A stretch of DNA of 64,000 bases from Apolygus lucorum (lineage: Eukaryota; Arthropoda; Insecta; Hemiptera; Miridae). Both the position numbers and the translations under genes were made by a program. Positions 32,866-45,345 of the stretch are shown here, one piece after another. The DNA lies in NCBI GenBank assembly GCA_009739505.2, contig CM019168.2, positions 10,292,001-10,356,000 on the forward strand. Reading direction: 5' to 3'. The number at the start of each line of letters is the position of its first letter. The stretch's first letter is position 1. The notes below the pieces were generated by a model. That model was not told where the DNA came from and ran no database searches. It was given only the letters and a program-made list of their open reading frames with translations.

Positions 32866-35800
32866 GCACCTCAAGCACTACTCCAAGCTAATGAGATCTG
32901 TTCTTGCTGTTCTGCCCTCTGCTGCTTTGGCTGTTCCTGAATGTTTACGTTTACCCATCATAGAGTGAGGTATTGTTGTTCAATTAATCTCCCCGTTACC
33001 ACGTGATGTCAGCCAATTCGCTCCCCTCCAGTTTTTTGAAACATCGGACAGATCCATCCATGAATCAGCCGGCGATCCCGCCAAGACAGCGATCGTTCAC
33101 GCTTCCGTCTCTTTCCTGTCAACCGATCGAACTTTGCGTGTCGGGGCCACATCCAGATTCGTCTTTTTTTCTCTTCCACTCGTCAAGGAAAAGAAGAAGA
33201 AGAAGTCCTTCTCCCATCGCCCCCTAATTGGCAGTTTTGTCGTGGATTGATCGGGAAGGGGTTCCGAAAACCCAAGTCAAATGTATTTTCAATGTCCGTT
33301 GTCTGGCCCTGGTGACGGATAGCCTCTGGTTCCTTAAACCGCACTTATATGCCCCGCCATCACCTCGTCTTTCCTTTTTTCTCCGAGTTCGAGAGGATTG
33401 ATCGACTTGATTGATCATCTTACCTGCTTTCTCTCTTATGTTTTGTGAGACGATATTTTTTCTTCTTGTGGTACTTCCTCGGACGGACAATTATTTTCTA
33501 CTTAGGACGCGGCTGTCGGTCTGTCTTTGGAGTTTCACCTGTCTTTCTGTTTTGTCGTTGGGAAGGATCAGTCACGTGAGGAAAGGACACGAATCCCCTC
33601 GAGCGTCTTTATCAAAGTCGCATGGAATGATCCGATCATCCTTCATGTTTCACCTCTTATACTGACCACTCAAATACGATAGGGCTTGACCATCACGAAC
33701 AAGAGTTCCAACGACCTTCACTGCCGTCATAACCAAGAAAGGTATGTCTTTTTCAGAAAAAAACTTAAAAAAATGGACCTGTAAATCGTTTTTGGCATTT
33801 TTCAAATCGCCTAGATTTAGACACCAACTCCCCTGTATGTATGGCTGAGTAGCCATGTTTCCCACAGTGAGATTCTGGATGCCTTTTATCGTGACTGTAC
33901 TGCTCATGCTGAAAGCTATGTAACAAAGCACTATGGAACAATTCATTAGTGCTGCCTTGTTAATTTTTTTTGTTCCCCCCCCCCCCCCCTTCATTTGGCA
34001 TTACATTAGCCCGGGGCCATAGCCATGAAGCGTTTATTTGGAAAAAAAATGAAATTAACCATCTGGGTATCGTTCAAATTCGAGGCTCGCTTGTCGCTGA
34101 AAAAGTCCTCTCATGAGTTAACATGAGTTAACGAGCAAATTTTCATAGATTTTTTTTTTTTTTTTTTTTTCACACAGCGCAGGAGATTAGATTGTTCCAA
34201 ATCGGATATCAGTGAATTTCTTTCTCTCCATGAAATCCATTCTAAAAATGTTGAGGCCATTGCAATAATTTGATTTTTCTTCAAAATCAGCTAAAATGTT
34301 GGGATGCAGAAGAGTGAAGGGAGGTCCAATTTTCCGATACCAAAATTTCAAATTTCGGGACCTCGTAATGTTGAAAATTATATTTATTTTATATTCCATC
34401 ATACCAACTAAATTACATTAATTGGAACTGTTTTGTGCAGTAGAAAGGCAAATAAAACTGTACGTATTATCCAACAGGACGTCGTTTCTTCTTAAAATCA
34501 ACTACTTTTGTTTTTGTAGGATTTTTTTTAGAATCCGTACATTTTTTGATATTTTGCGTTATTAAGAGATTTTTTAAAAATTGACGATTGTTTTTTGTTT
34601 GTTTCATTGATTTTTCTTTTGCTTTTGCTTCTTAGACCCAATGGTTTTGTTTTTACTTTCACATCTTGGAATCAACTAATTTCGTTTACTTTTGTTCTCA
34701 TTTAGAATCTACTTTTTTTTTTAATTTTTAGTATTTAAATATTTCAAAAGTTTTTCTAGAATCACATTTTTTAATTTATATTTTTAAAAATCAAAAATGT
34801 ATATATATTTTTTAAACACACATATATTTTTTTTTGTTTTTTGGTTAGGTGGTAACTAACACTTTTGGAAAGAAAAATGACATAAATTCATAAAAACCTG
34901 TTACCCAATTTCCTGAAATTGTTAGATATGCCCAATTCATGGGGACATTTTCATTCATTGAAGAGTCGAGTTTTTGTCGAAGGAGCGATTCTTATAGCTG
35001 TGAGGTAATTGGGGCAATTCCCGCGGTTGGGGACGAAAGCAGGATGTGTTTCGTGGAGGGAAAGAAGAAAAAAACTCGAGAAAACACCGGCACTCTTCTT
35101 CCCCTAGCCCCGTAGGTGAAGGCAGTTTTTTGTCCGGTCACCCGATATCTTCTGCCTGCCGGAGTCGTCCAGGTAATTATAAAATCCAGAGACGATGTTC
35201 CGTCAGGGGTCCAGTCACTCCTCGACCCTTCTGCTTCCTCACGGGTATCAGTCCCTCACAGGAGTTCAGTCATTTAAACCGAAGCTGCCATCGGGATGAA
35301 TTTTTTTCCGTTTATTTTTTTTTGTCATTAATTATTTTTTCATCTCCTGAAGGAGCTACTTGCAGACTCTCTTCAGACCTCCCTGACCTTTCCAAGATCC
35401 AGAACTTCCCCTATTAGCATTAAGCACTGCGATTTTACGTCCTCCACACTCATACAACAAGAACACTCTCCAAAAAAAAATTAAAAAAATTGTATTTCCA
35501 ATACACATATTTTCAGAAACAATAAGGTGAACCATGGGTATTATTATTTAAGAAAGAATGTCTTATTTTTCATTGCACACAAAGTTTATAGACAATAGTC
35601 AACAATAAATATGTATAAAATAAAATAAAACAACAGAATACTAGGGGAAAACAAAACAATGGGATACTAGATAGGGCACACGGGTAAAAAAAAGGAGAAA
35701 TGAAAACTTCCGAAGCACTAAGACAGCGGAGCCCGGCCGAGAGGTACCAAGCCAGGCCCGGACCCACCCACCATGGCGGCTCCCGGACCGTGAACCCATG

Positions 35801-35869
35801 CCGGGCAACGGTCTTGATTTCAGTGTGCCAAACGTTACTCAGGAGAAAACCACCAAAAATATACTAATA
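32866..35869. other. unassigned stretch with GC-richer and T-rich parts
   Basis: 33000-33660 is pyrimidine-rich and GC-richer, with frames of 74-88 codons on both strands. A 14-C tract lies at 33976-33989. 34480-34850 is T-rich low complexity. 35046-35417 has a 123-codon frame and 35690-35820 a GC-rich patch with a CACCATGGCGG start that closes after six codons. No domain or RNA was recognised. Confidence 0.4.
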
Positions 35870-36200
35870 CTTTTTTTCGTTCATGTGCCAAAGTAAAGAC
35901 ATAATATGTCAAATCTAACTGTAACGCTTTTTCGTGACCATTTTTGTGACTCTTTTTCGTAACTTTTTTCGCTCATGTGCCAAAGTAAAGACATAAAATG
36001 TCAAATCTAACTGTTACGCTTTTTCGTACCATTTTTGTGACTCTTTTTCGTATCTTTTTTCGTTCATGTGCTAAAGCAAAGAGAAAATGTCAAATTCAAC
36101 TGTAACGCTTTTTCGTGACCGGTTTTTTGACCAATTTTGTGTCTCTCTTTCATAACTTTTTTTTTGTTCATGTGCCAAGGTCTTGACATAAAATATCAAA
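35870..36200. repeat. 91-104-bp tandem repeat with ACATAAAATGTC module
   Basis: Units begin TCATGTGCCAAAGTAAAGAC near 35881, 35973, 36064 and 36168. Each contains ACATAAAATGTCAAAT and then TAACGCTTTTTCGTGACC and TGACTCTTTTTCGTA. Read on the minus strand, the start of the unit matches 15377 and 50436. Confidence 0.85.
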
Positions 36201-37016
36201 AGATCAGAGTTTGAGAATAAAAATGTTCAACCAAGTATTGAAGTGTTGAATGTTTAAGTAGAAGAAAAGAAGGCGAAGAAAGTACGCAGATTTACTTCAC
36301 CTAACTGGTCAGTTTAGTAATGTTTGCCAATGATTGAACAGCATTTGTGAGGATACAAAGGAATATGAAAATCTGGACCGGATTGTTTCGAAATTTCGGA
36401 ACCCTCGAATTTGGTCAAAATCATCGACCAAGTCGAGGAAACCGATCGACGTCCTAGTAGGAGAGGTGGTCGTCCAAATGGGAGGAAAAAGATAAAAATA
36501 ATGCGGGAAAAAAATTCGCCTACCAAAAAATACCCTATTCAGAGACTTTTAGAGAATGCGTGTGGGCGAGGGGGTAGAGCTAACAGCCTGTTGAATGCCC
36601 CTCTTCCTCACCCCGACCCGCCCGACCCGCTCCTCGACCCCCCCCCCCCTCTCTTCATCCTCAATTCATTTATAAAAGTTCCGACCCTCTAACCCACTTC
36701 CCGGTGTTTGCCAACACCCCCCTCTCCGCTTATTCTACCCCTTTGGAAAACCCTCCCTTTACCCCTTCCAATCCTGGGGATTCCCGAACTAGCATTACTC
36801 ATTCATTGAACCCCCTTCGTCTAGTCTGTCCTGGAAAACAGAACTGTACCGACTTAGTAATTTTAGCTGGATTTTAGTACCTCCGAACTCAAACGGAAGA
36901 ATTTTGTAAAACTGAATATTACCTAACATTTCATAATTTAATAAAATTGAAGAATTTTTTTCTAATAAGCTTTTGTTATTTTGTAATAAAACGAACTAAC
37001 AAATTAAAAACTCCGG
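36201..37016. other. unassigned stretch
   Basis: 36540-36800 is C-rich with a 12-C tract (36638-36649) and CGACCCGCCCGACCCG. A 93-codon frame (36411-36692) ends in a proline-rich tail encoded by this C-rich DNA. No supported gene. Confidence 0.4.
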
Positions 37017-37400
37017 AAATTATTACACAAAGGTCTATTAATTTACTGTATAGATCACTCTTCTGCAAAAAACAACTATTTTTTTATTTTATTTTATTTA
37101 ATTTTTTTTAGTACCTACCTACTACATATACCTACTTCACACTTTCAAAATCAAGTTTATTTGGATGAAATAAACGCTTCACACTCGATTAAAAAATAAC
37201 AAGTTGTTTTTCCGTCATATAGAAATTTGATTACTGGTTGCTAAGGAAGCAAAACTGAATACAACTCGAAAATCGCTGCAAATTATTTCACAAAGTTTTA
37301 TTATTTTCCTGTATAGATCACTCGTCTGCAAAGATAACAGCTTTGCCGTAGTCACTTATTTATTTTACCTACCAACCATAGGAAATTAGTTGTAGAATCG
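37017..37400 (+). repeat. DR1 dispersed repeat, two partial 5' copies in tandem
   Basis: The first copy (37017-37260) runs from AAATTATTACACAAAGGTC through TGGATGAAATAAACGCTTCA to TGGTTGCTAAGGAAGC. A second starts at 37265 with AAATCGCTGCAAATTATTTC and runs through CTGTATAGATCACTCGTCTG to GCTTTGCCGTAGTCAC. Both lack the 3' half of the family. Confidence 0.75.
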
Positions 37401-39513
37401 ACTCGTACAGTAAGGCAGACCAGTTAGGCTTACTCCCTGTATACATATTATGAATTTTCCGAAAAAAAAATCAGGAATCGTTTTAGAACGTTCTCATGAG
37501 GATTTCAGTGAACACATATCAATAAAGTCCATACTGAAAATTTTGAGTCATTTTCCTTGAAAATGCGCCAATTGTTTTTGAACTTGAACATTAATTTTTA
37601 TAAGTTTACTCTAATTTTGCGTATGAGTAATTAAAACCAGTAAATCAGCTCTTAAAACTCTCGTGAGATTGTAGGTTCTGGATAAAGTCCAGAATGCGGC
37701 GATCAAATGATGAGAAGGCACTTTGAAATTATTACATATTTTTCCATATGATGTAAAACAGTTACAGAAAACGTTTTTAAAAAACTATTCAGAAGTACAT
37801 GAAAGTCCTCTGTCACCTTGGCTCGCAGCATTTACCACCAATAGTCGAATTTAATTTTGATCTTTTTGAGATCGAATTTTGAAGATCTACCCACAAAATG
37901 AAAATTTGGTGCGGTCAAATCATGACAAATCGTCGAGGATTGACGACCGTTGAAGGGTCGCGTGATGACTGCACCTACCGAAACAGATCCGCTCGTTATA
38001 AAGAAGGCCACCAGTGGTTCTCAGTTAATAGGTATCCATTCCGTGCTTATCTCAACCGGTCATTAGGCAGCTAAACTTTAATAAACTCCGAAGGAAAAAA
38101 GTCCTTTGAAAGCCTCCCCGAACCCCCTTTCAAAAGGAAATGATACGAAGCTCTCGAAGAAACTATATAAAAGGGAAAAATATTTAGAAAAATGGAAAAA
38201 ATAGAAAGACGAGGCGTCACGTACTGGCCGTATCATTCTTGTGTTAAGTGGACTGAATGAACTATTCGTTTTGGGAGCTAAGAACCTAATTGCGGTTATA
38301 AAATTTTATCGACCAGCAACTGGGAATGGGAACGAATAATAAATGATTGTTACTCCTCACAATTACAGTAACAGGTTATGCGCTTCAACAAAAGCTGCTT
38401 CTAGTGTGGGTTCTTATCTGACTTTTTTGAAACCAGATAACTACTGAATATTCGTAACTGCGTTGTATAAGTAGTGGAGCGTCTCTACGAGAACCACTAG
38501 TGTGTTCCAATGGGACTGTTCGGCCCCTTACGAGAATACCAGGACACTCATCAACTCGCTTACCGTCGAAATTCGGAATCCTTGTCTGCTGGTCAATGAT
38601 AAAATTTGTATTTTTCAAATCGGATACATTCTTATTATAATCGTTGGAAAATTTCTCGTGAGCTGACTACTCTGGAAGTGGATGAGAAAAATAACTATTG
38701 AAGTCAGTTTGTCTCAGAACCTCGATGGTAGAACACTAATGCTGGAGGGTTGAGGAATAAAATGTTTGCTATGAAGAACTCTTCTTTATTTTTCTCTCAT
38801 TTAGAAATTTATTGCATTAAATCTAAACCCACAATCACATTTATAGCGTCAGAAAACTTACATTCACTAGAAATTTGTATTTACTTTCAATTGAATAAGT
38901 ACATAGGTACTGTTTGCAGATTGAATGAATGCGGGTGTTTAGTTGAGGTGTCCATGTGTATTACAATTCCAAAAACATCATCCTTCTACCTGCCACTGAA
39001 GGTAGGGAAGCCAGGGAAAATGATACCGAGGGTTGTTGACTACCAACCGATGAAGTGAAAGGGTTGATTTATTACAGGCAAAACAAATTAAACACAGAAC
39101 ACTAATAAAAAATAAAACAGGTTTCTTACCCTTGGGAAAGTCTTATCAATTAAGAGAATGTACATATATTCATTCAAAAATAAAATCACACTTCCGATAC
39201 CTAAAGGATGATGCTTCTTTCAAATTTTAAAGGTGACTGAAGGGTAAACAGAAGGGCAACTGAACTCACATTCGAGATAAAAATATTTCCCAACAATTGG
39301 CTGAGTGGAGGGGCCCTCTACCTTATTATGACTTGAGTTGCTCGATGCATGGATTACAATTACTCAGGCTCGGCCCACTCCCTAGCCTGACTCAACAGGC
39401 TACCTAAGATTTTGGAACAGGTAGTTCCAACATAGGAACATAGTCGTCTATGTTAGCAGATATACCCTTCGGGAAATTGGCCAACCACATTCTTTCTATC
39501 TGCGAACAGTAAC
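37401..39513. other. unassigned stretch
   Basis: AT-rich DNA with frames up to 102 codons (38750-39058) and no recognisable domain, RNA or repeat. Confidence 0.45.
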
Positions 39514-39960
39514 TTAAGGGGGTCTCAGTCGGTCGATGTTCGTTCCTCTTTCTGGGTCAGTATTTCACGAAAATGAAGGCACAAAAACTTTTAAAGTTGT
39601 ACTGAAATTTCAAATTTTCACAGATTTTAGAAATTTATTAGTTCACGGGCCTTAGGGGTATAAAAACTGAAAGATTGCAGCTGGAATCATCAAATCAAAC
39701 AATAATTGCCAGAGAAATATGGGAAAAACATGGAAAACCCGTTTATTCATTAGTTTTTTTCCATATTTCTCTGGAAATTATTTTTCGATTTTGATGATTC
39801 CAGCTGCAATCCTTCAGTTTTTCAATTCACTAAGGCCTTTCACTATTGAATTTCTAAAATCCTTTAAAATTTCAAATTTAGATACAACTTTTTAAGTTTT
39901 TGCGCCTTCAATTCCGCTAAATACCAAGAAACGAACGGCAACCAACTGAGACCCCCTTAA
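39514..39960. mobile_element. TTAA-flanked hairpin element, copy 1
   Basis: Almost the whole element is one inverted repeat. The left arm (39514-39735) and right arm (39740-39960) share AAGGGGGTCTCAGT, GAAGG(C)(A/G)CAAAAACTT, GATTGCAGCTGGAATCATCA and CCAGAGAAATATGG. TTAA lies at both outer ends. No reading frame. A second copy is at 60388-60785 and half a copy at 61576-61755. Confidence 0.85.
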
Positions 39961-41039
39961 ACAAAAAGCCAAAATTAGTAGGTACCTATCATTAAAAAGT
40001 ATGGCGCTTTGGTAGTTGAACTATATCAATTAATCGTGTTATTTGTTCAATAACACAAAGTACAAAATACAATTGTCATTTCTATCCTTAATTTAAAATA
40101 CATAGGAGGTAAAGCGGCATTACCTTGATGGACTTATACCATTATATTAGAAGCTTAGAAAAAACTCGCGACTTTAGTGTCCTTCAACTACGCGTGCGAA
40201 TGAATTTTGATAACATTTACGATGTTAATAACTCCCTCGAGTTGAACAAGATGACGAAGAGTTCTTTATATTCTCGTTAGGGGCGCAGCAGTCATGGGTC
40301 TGACAAATCAGGCGCCAGACGCTCCCTGTTCAAATCCCATCACAACAGATTTTTGTCGAAATTAGTTTTTGTTATTTCTCCGTGATTAAAATGCTAACTT
40401 TCCTAGTTTCGTGATATTTTATGAAGTATTTTATCTTCCCGATCGTCGAAAAAGAAACTGTCGTAACTCCCTTGGAGAAATCCGTAAATTCCCCAATATC
40501 TCCTGATCTATAATGTCTAATTCCGCCGGGGAAGGAAGACATTAATCTGATAGTTTTCGGGTCCCATTAAAACTAGTTGAAAATGGAACGAGCGTCGCGT
40601 TCTCTCGACGGTATTTCATGTAAATGAGAGAATTGATGTGAGAACGAGGACAAAACTCGACAGAAGGCGAGCTAGCTGAGGAGCGTTCAGGTTTTTTGTC
40701 GGTTTTTCTGATAGATGGGTTCTTTATATTTCACGTTAGCGATAGGTTGTTTTCGTCAATCGCTGACTGATTTATGGAAGGCCTTCGACCCACCTGGTTT
40801 CCATCGGGTCGAGGAAACAATTAAATGGCGCGGGAGCGGATAAATATTTTATAATAACGAATGTGTTATCGATCGGTTACTCAAGTCGTAGTCCCACGAT
40901 CCGTTGATGGCGGAAATTCAGTTTTTTAATTCTCTATTAGTGTTCATGGAGTTGTAGTGGATGAGTACCTACTAATTCGTGTCATAAATTATGTAGATAT
41001 ACATTCTACAAATCGTATTCAAGTGGGCTAGGAAGTCCC
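39961..41039. other. unassigned stretch containing a tRNA-like segment
   Basis: Apart from the tRNA-like piece at 40268-40333, nothing was recognised. 40560-40880 is slightly GC-richer, without a long frame. Confidence 0.4.
40268..40333 (+). other. tRNA-like (SINE head or degenerate tRNA) segment
   Basis: GGGGCGCAGCAGTCATGGG resembles a polymerase III A box and, 35 bp on, TGTTCAAATCCCAT resembles the B box with T-loop. The spacing is close to that of a tRNA. The acceptor stem does not pair well, so a functional tRNA is unlikely. A tRNA-derived SINE fragment is more plausible. Confidence 0.4.
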
Positions 41040-42440
41040 CCTCTCGCCAACCCACCAGATCGACAGAAATCACAGTTAAATGTGTCACTACATGAGTGAA
41101 CTACCGAGAATAACGAATGGTTCTAGTTCACTTTCCACTCATTCGGGAGCAGTGCATTAGATACCTCTCTCGATGAAAAAGAGTTGGTGACTGTTTCTCC
41201 CCTCTACCCCAGATACCACCAGAATGACAGAAATCACAGTTAAATGAGTCACTACATGACTGAACTATCGGGAATAACGAATAGTTCTAGTTCACTTTCT
41301 ACTCATTGGGAAGCAGTGCATTAGATACCTCTCTCGATGAAAAAGAGTTGGTGACTGTTTCTCCCCTCTACCCCAGATACCACCAGAATGACAGAAATCA
41401 CAGTTAAATGAGTCACTACATGACTGAACTACCGGGAATAACGAATAGTTCTAGTTCACGTTCTACTCATTGGGGAGCAGTTCAATAGCTACCTTTCACG
41501 ATGAAAAAGATTTGGTGACTGTGCATGTACAGCATCTACCCCAGATACCACCAGATTGACAGAAATCACAGTTAAATGAGTCGCTACATGACTGAACTAC
41601 CGGGAATAACGAATAGTTCTAGTTCTCGTTCTACTCATTGGGGAGCAGTTTAATAGCTACCTCTCTTGATTAAAAAGAGTTGGTGACTGTTTCTCCCCTC
41701 TACCCCAGATACCACCAGAATGACAAAAATCACAGTTAAATGAGTCACTACATGACTGAACTACCGGGAATAACGAATAGTTCTAGTTCACGTTCTACTC
41801 ATTGGGGAGCAGTTCAATAGCTACCTTTCGTGATTAAAAAGATTTGGTGACTGAGCATGTCCCGCATCCTCAGACGCATGTCTACCCCAGATACCACCAG
41901 ACTGACAGAAATCACAGTTAATTGTGATACTTTACACGAGTGAACTGCCGAGAATAACGAATAGTTCTAGTTCACTTTCCACTCATTGGGGAGCAGTTCA
42001 ATAGCTACCTCTCTCGATGAAAAAGAGTTGGTGACTGTGTTTGTCCCATCTACCCCAGATACCACCAGACTGACAGAAATCACAGTTAAGTGTGACACTT
42101 TACAGGAGTGAACTACCGAGAATAACGAATAGTTCTAGTTCACTTTCCACTCATTGGGAGCAGTTCAATAGCTACCTCTCTCGATGAAAAAGAGTTGGTG
42201 ACTGTCTTTGTCCCATCTACCCCAGATACCACCAGACAGACAGAAATCACAGTAAACAGTGACACTTTACACGAGTGAACTACCGAGAATAACGAATAGT
42301 TCTAGTTCACGTTCATTGGGGAGCAGTTCAATAGCTACCTCTCTCGATGAAAAAGAGTTGGTGACTGTATTTGTCCCCGATCTACCCCAATACCACCAGA
42401 CTGACAGAAATCACAGTTAGGTGTGTCAATTTACAGAAGC
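41040..42440. repeat. 164-168-bp satellite, about 8.5 monomers
   Basis: ACAGAAATCACAGTTAAATG starts each monomer near 41064, 41228, 41392, 41560, 41724, 41906, 42074, 42241 and 42405 (spacing 164, 164, 168, 164, 182, 168, 167, 164). Shared internal blocks are GGGAATAACGAATAGTTCTA, TACTCATTGGGGAGCAGTT and GATGAAAAAGAGTTGGTGAC. The last monomer decays after 42430. No coding capacity. Monomer length is within the range common for centromeric or heterochromatic satellites, but one short array does not show that role. Confidence 0.95.
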
Positions 42441-43857
42441 GAACAATGAAAAGTCTTCTCTTCGGATAGCAGAGCAATAGATACCCATAAGACCAATTGA
42501 ACGAGCAAATTGTCTTTTCACATTGAAATCAATGAAAATTACCTTTTTGAACGGCTGAATTGGCGAGCGTATTCTCTTCATCTTCCTGAAATAACAGGGA
42601 AAACCTCCAATGAATACGATCAATTCACTTGAAATTCAAATTATTAGACACATCTACTTGATGAACTGTGATTTTTCCTCAGTCTGGTTCATAATACACC
42701 ACCATGTTATTATGAATGAACCTGCCGACTCTGAGCTGGACGTTAATGCATGACTTGGAACCCAAAGGCCATTTCGTATTTCTTCTCCAACGAGAATCAC
42801 AATCTGGACATGTCACGAATAGAAGTGAAGTACTGCAATAGATTAATTTAATTGTCCCATTAGTTTCAGCCGTTTTTCCCATCTGTCCACCGACTGCCTG
42901 CCATAAAACTTTAATGAAACCGCTTTGGATTCAGCTCAGGCCTTTCTGTTAACGCTGAAAACCCCTTAATCAGGTTTAAGCCGCCAATCACGCCTCGAAG
43001 GAAACAGGCTATTCGTAGAAATTGCCGTTTTTAAAATTCTGCCTTCTCACTGCGCCAAGTTCTTTTCTGGTAAAATTGAATTTACGAAGGTCCTACACTT
43101 TTAGAAGGTTCTGGTCGATCGCATTTTTCGTATACTCAATGATTTTCGAATTCCAGGTACCTTGAAACGTAAACCAAAAAATTTAGAGGGGGGGGGGGGA
43201 TACACATTTTTCTTTTCTGGGCCGATTCAAAAGGTACAATTTTGATTTTGATTTTTTGATGTTATTACTTTATTGCTTTTTGTTGTCTTCTTTCCTTTAC
43301 TATAACATCTTCTTCTCTTGTTTCAGGTAAGTTCGTACGTCAAGAACTTAAGAGAGCGAAACGCAGGTATCAGATAATCCCATAATATACAACCAGTTAA
43401 TTCAGGTGCCCACGCTGAATTATGTTTCCTCAATTAGGCCCACCCCTATCCAAGTTTTCATTTCGGGCCTGTTTTGAGTTGATCTTTACGAGCCGGGCAA
43501 TATAATTGGTTCCCACATTTTAATTAAGAATTAATTACAACTTAGATTTATCTTTTTCTGATTCAGATGTTAGAGGTGGCGGTAATGAGGCGAATATTTC
43601 CGGAATTTATACTTCCAGGGGGGCGTGGATTACAACAGATTAGTGTTCCTTGCATGATTCCCGAGAGATAACGTTGTCAGATAATGTTGCTGTTTTGATA
43701 TCCAATTAAGCTGGGTATGTTAAGGAAGCCAGAGAATCAGCTCATTGTTGAAAAAAAAATGTAACGACTTATCAGTATTACTTCTATTACTAACCGATAT
43801 TTTATCAATTTTTTCTGAATTTTTCATATTTTTATCTATATGTTGGATCTGAACTGA
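42441..43857. other. unassigned stretch with a DR1 fragment
   Basis: Mostly unassigned. At 43115-43245 a diverged DR1 3' piece is visible: TTTTCGAATTCCAGGTACCT, TGAAACGTAAACCAAAAAAT, a 12-G tract (43188-43199) and a TTTCTTTTCTGGGCCGATTC tail. No other recognisable features. Confidence 0.5.
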
Positions 43858-44138
43858 GAGCTGAACTAAAGACAAAACAACTTTTGGGTCTCAAACTTAA
43901 AATTGTGTAAATTTAAGGAGAATTTGAAATTTTTTTCAAATTTTTCATATTTTTATTTATATATGAATAAATATAAAAAAATATGAAAAAATTGAAAAAA
44001 TTTCTAATTCTTCTTAAATTTACACAATTTTAAGTTTGAGACCCAAAAGTTGTTTTGTCTTCAGTTCAGCTCGGCAGTTACTGCAAAACAACTTTTGGGT
44101 CTCAAACTTAAAATTGTGTAAATTTAAGAAGAATTTAT
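43858..44138. repeat. large hairpin plus a third direct copy of its arm
   Basis: 43858-43962 and 43966-44072 form a nearly loopless inverted repeat (ACAAAACAACTTTTGGGTCT, CAAACTTAAAATTGTGTAAA). The arm end is repeated again in direct orientation at 44093-44137. The AT-rich tip also resembles 43815-43845. No coding capacity. Confidence 0.85.
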
Positions 44139-44180
44139 TAGTCCAATGCGTCACTTGTTCATCTGAAAATCAATTTTTTG

Positions 44181-44241
44181 GTTAGAACCATTTTGGGTCT
44201 TACTAGCACTAGGGAAAGAATTAATAAGACCCAAAATGGGT
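44181..44241. repeat. short hairpin, about 20-bp arms
   Basis: AACCATTTTGGGTCTTA (from 44187) and TAAGACCCAAAATGGGTT (to 44242) are inverted copies with about 22 bp between them. This could be a miniature element or a structured RNA. The arms show mild divergence only. Confidence 0.55.
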
Positions 44242-44538
44242 TTAACTGAGAAACAGGTTGAGTGAGGTGGAAGGGACGATTTAACAGAGAAATACTGACT
44301 ATTGAAACGCTTCATACAAAAATCAACAACCCATTTTGCTTCATCAGAGTTTCTCAGGTATCTCATCCTCTTATTCTTTCAACCTTTAAATATCATGTGG
44401 AAGATAACTTGCCAAAGAAATCATCGGGGAAGAAACGTAGTCGCCACTCAGAATAAAAAAAAAAAGAAAAAATCATGATTAACTTGAAAATTTTGATGAT
44501 ATTGGCAATCAAGTAATTGAACGACGAGTGATCAGACA

Positions 44539-44860
44539 AAGAAAAAAAGATCCAAATTATTACACAAAGGTTTATTGTTTTTCTATATAGATCACTCGCC
44601 TGTAAAGAACACAACTTTGCCGTTGTCACCACCTACCAACCTAATTTCGCTTCATTCAAGTTTAATTTAATGAAATAACCGCTTCACATTCAATTTTTTT
44701 TAAATGGTTGCTAAGGACGCAAACCTGAGTATAACTCAAAGAAGCGAACCTTTGGTCAGCTAAAATTTGAACGGAGATTATGCCTCTCTTGCCATTCACA
44801 CTCGGGTTTCTGATTTATCGTAAGTTCAACCCTTTCATAGGGACCGAACGGTTGGTTTGA
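44539..44860 (+). repeat. DR1 dispersed repeat, 5' half
   Basis: Runs from CCAAATTATTACACAAAGGT through TATATAGATCACTCGCCTGT, ACAACTTTGCCGTTGTCACC, AAATAACCGCTTCACATTC and TGGTTGCTAAGGACGCAAAC to GGGACCGAACGGTT, where it is truncated. Confidence 0.8.
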
Positions 44861-45345
44861 ACTTGAAGTTTCGAATTTTCTAAGTATAGTAATATGTAAT
44901 TTGTGCATAATGACGTCGGAGTAGGAACACAATTTAAGAAAATCTTATTATAACGGGCTCTAGGTTTGTCTATGTTTTCTTCAGTAATGTCCATTAAATA
45001 ATTCGAGTTTGTCGAAATGCTACGTGTTTTGCAAATGTACACGAATTCGTTGTCGCAATTCCGTAACACAGAAGTTTCGAAACTTGGAAAATATCAACGA
45101 CAATACGAGTCACGACATACTGCCTCGGGCCACATTGAGAAATAAGAACTGAGTAATTTAATTTAAAGTTTCCTTCGATTCAACTTGTCCGAGACGGCAG
45201 CGTTCCACTTCACTCGCTGCATTTCAATGAAGAATTCGAAATAGGCCTAAACCGCGCCTATCGAGACCGCTGTGATACGAGTAAATCACTCAGGTTTCAA
45301 TGAACTATGAATCGAGGTGTAATAAATTCTTATCCCGTTTCCTCG
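44861..45345. other. unassigned stretch
   Basis: Only chance-length frames. No recognisable feature. Confidence 0.4.

Noticed and set aside
35772..35795. Kozak-like CACCATGGCGG as a start codon of a host gene
   Set aside because: The frame closes after six codons and no donor splice site of good quality follows at once.
41040..42440. CRISPR array
   Set aside because: The whole 164-168-bp unit is conserved, with no short repeat plus unique spacer pattern and no cas genes.
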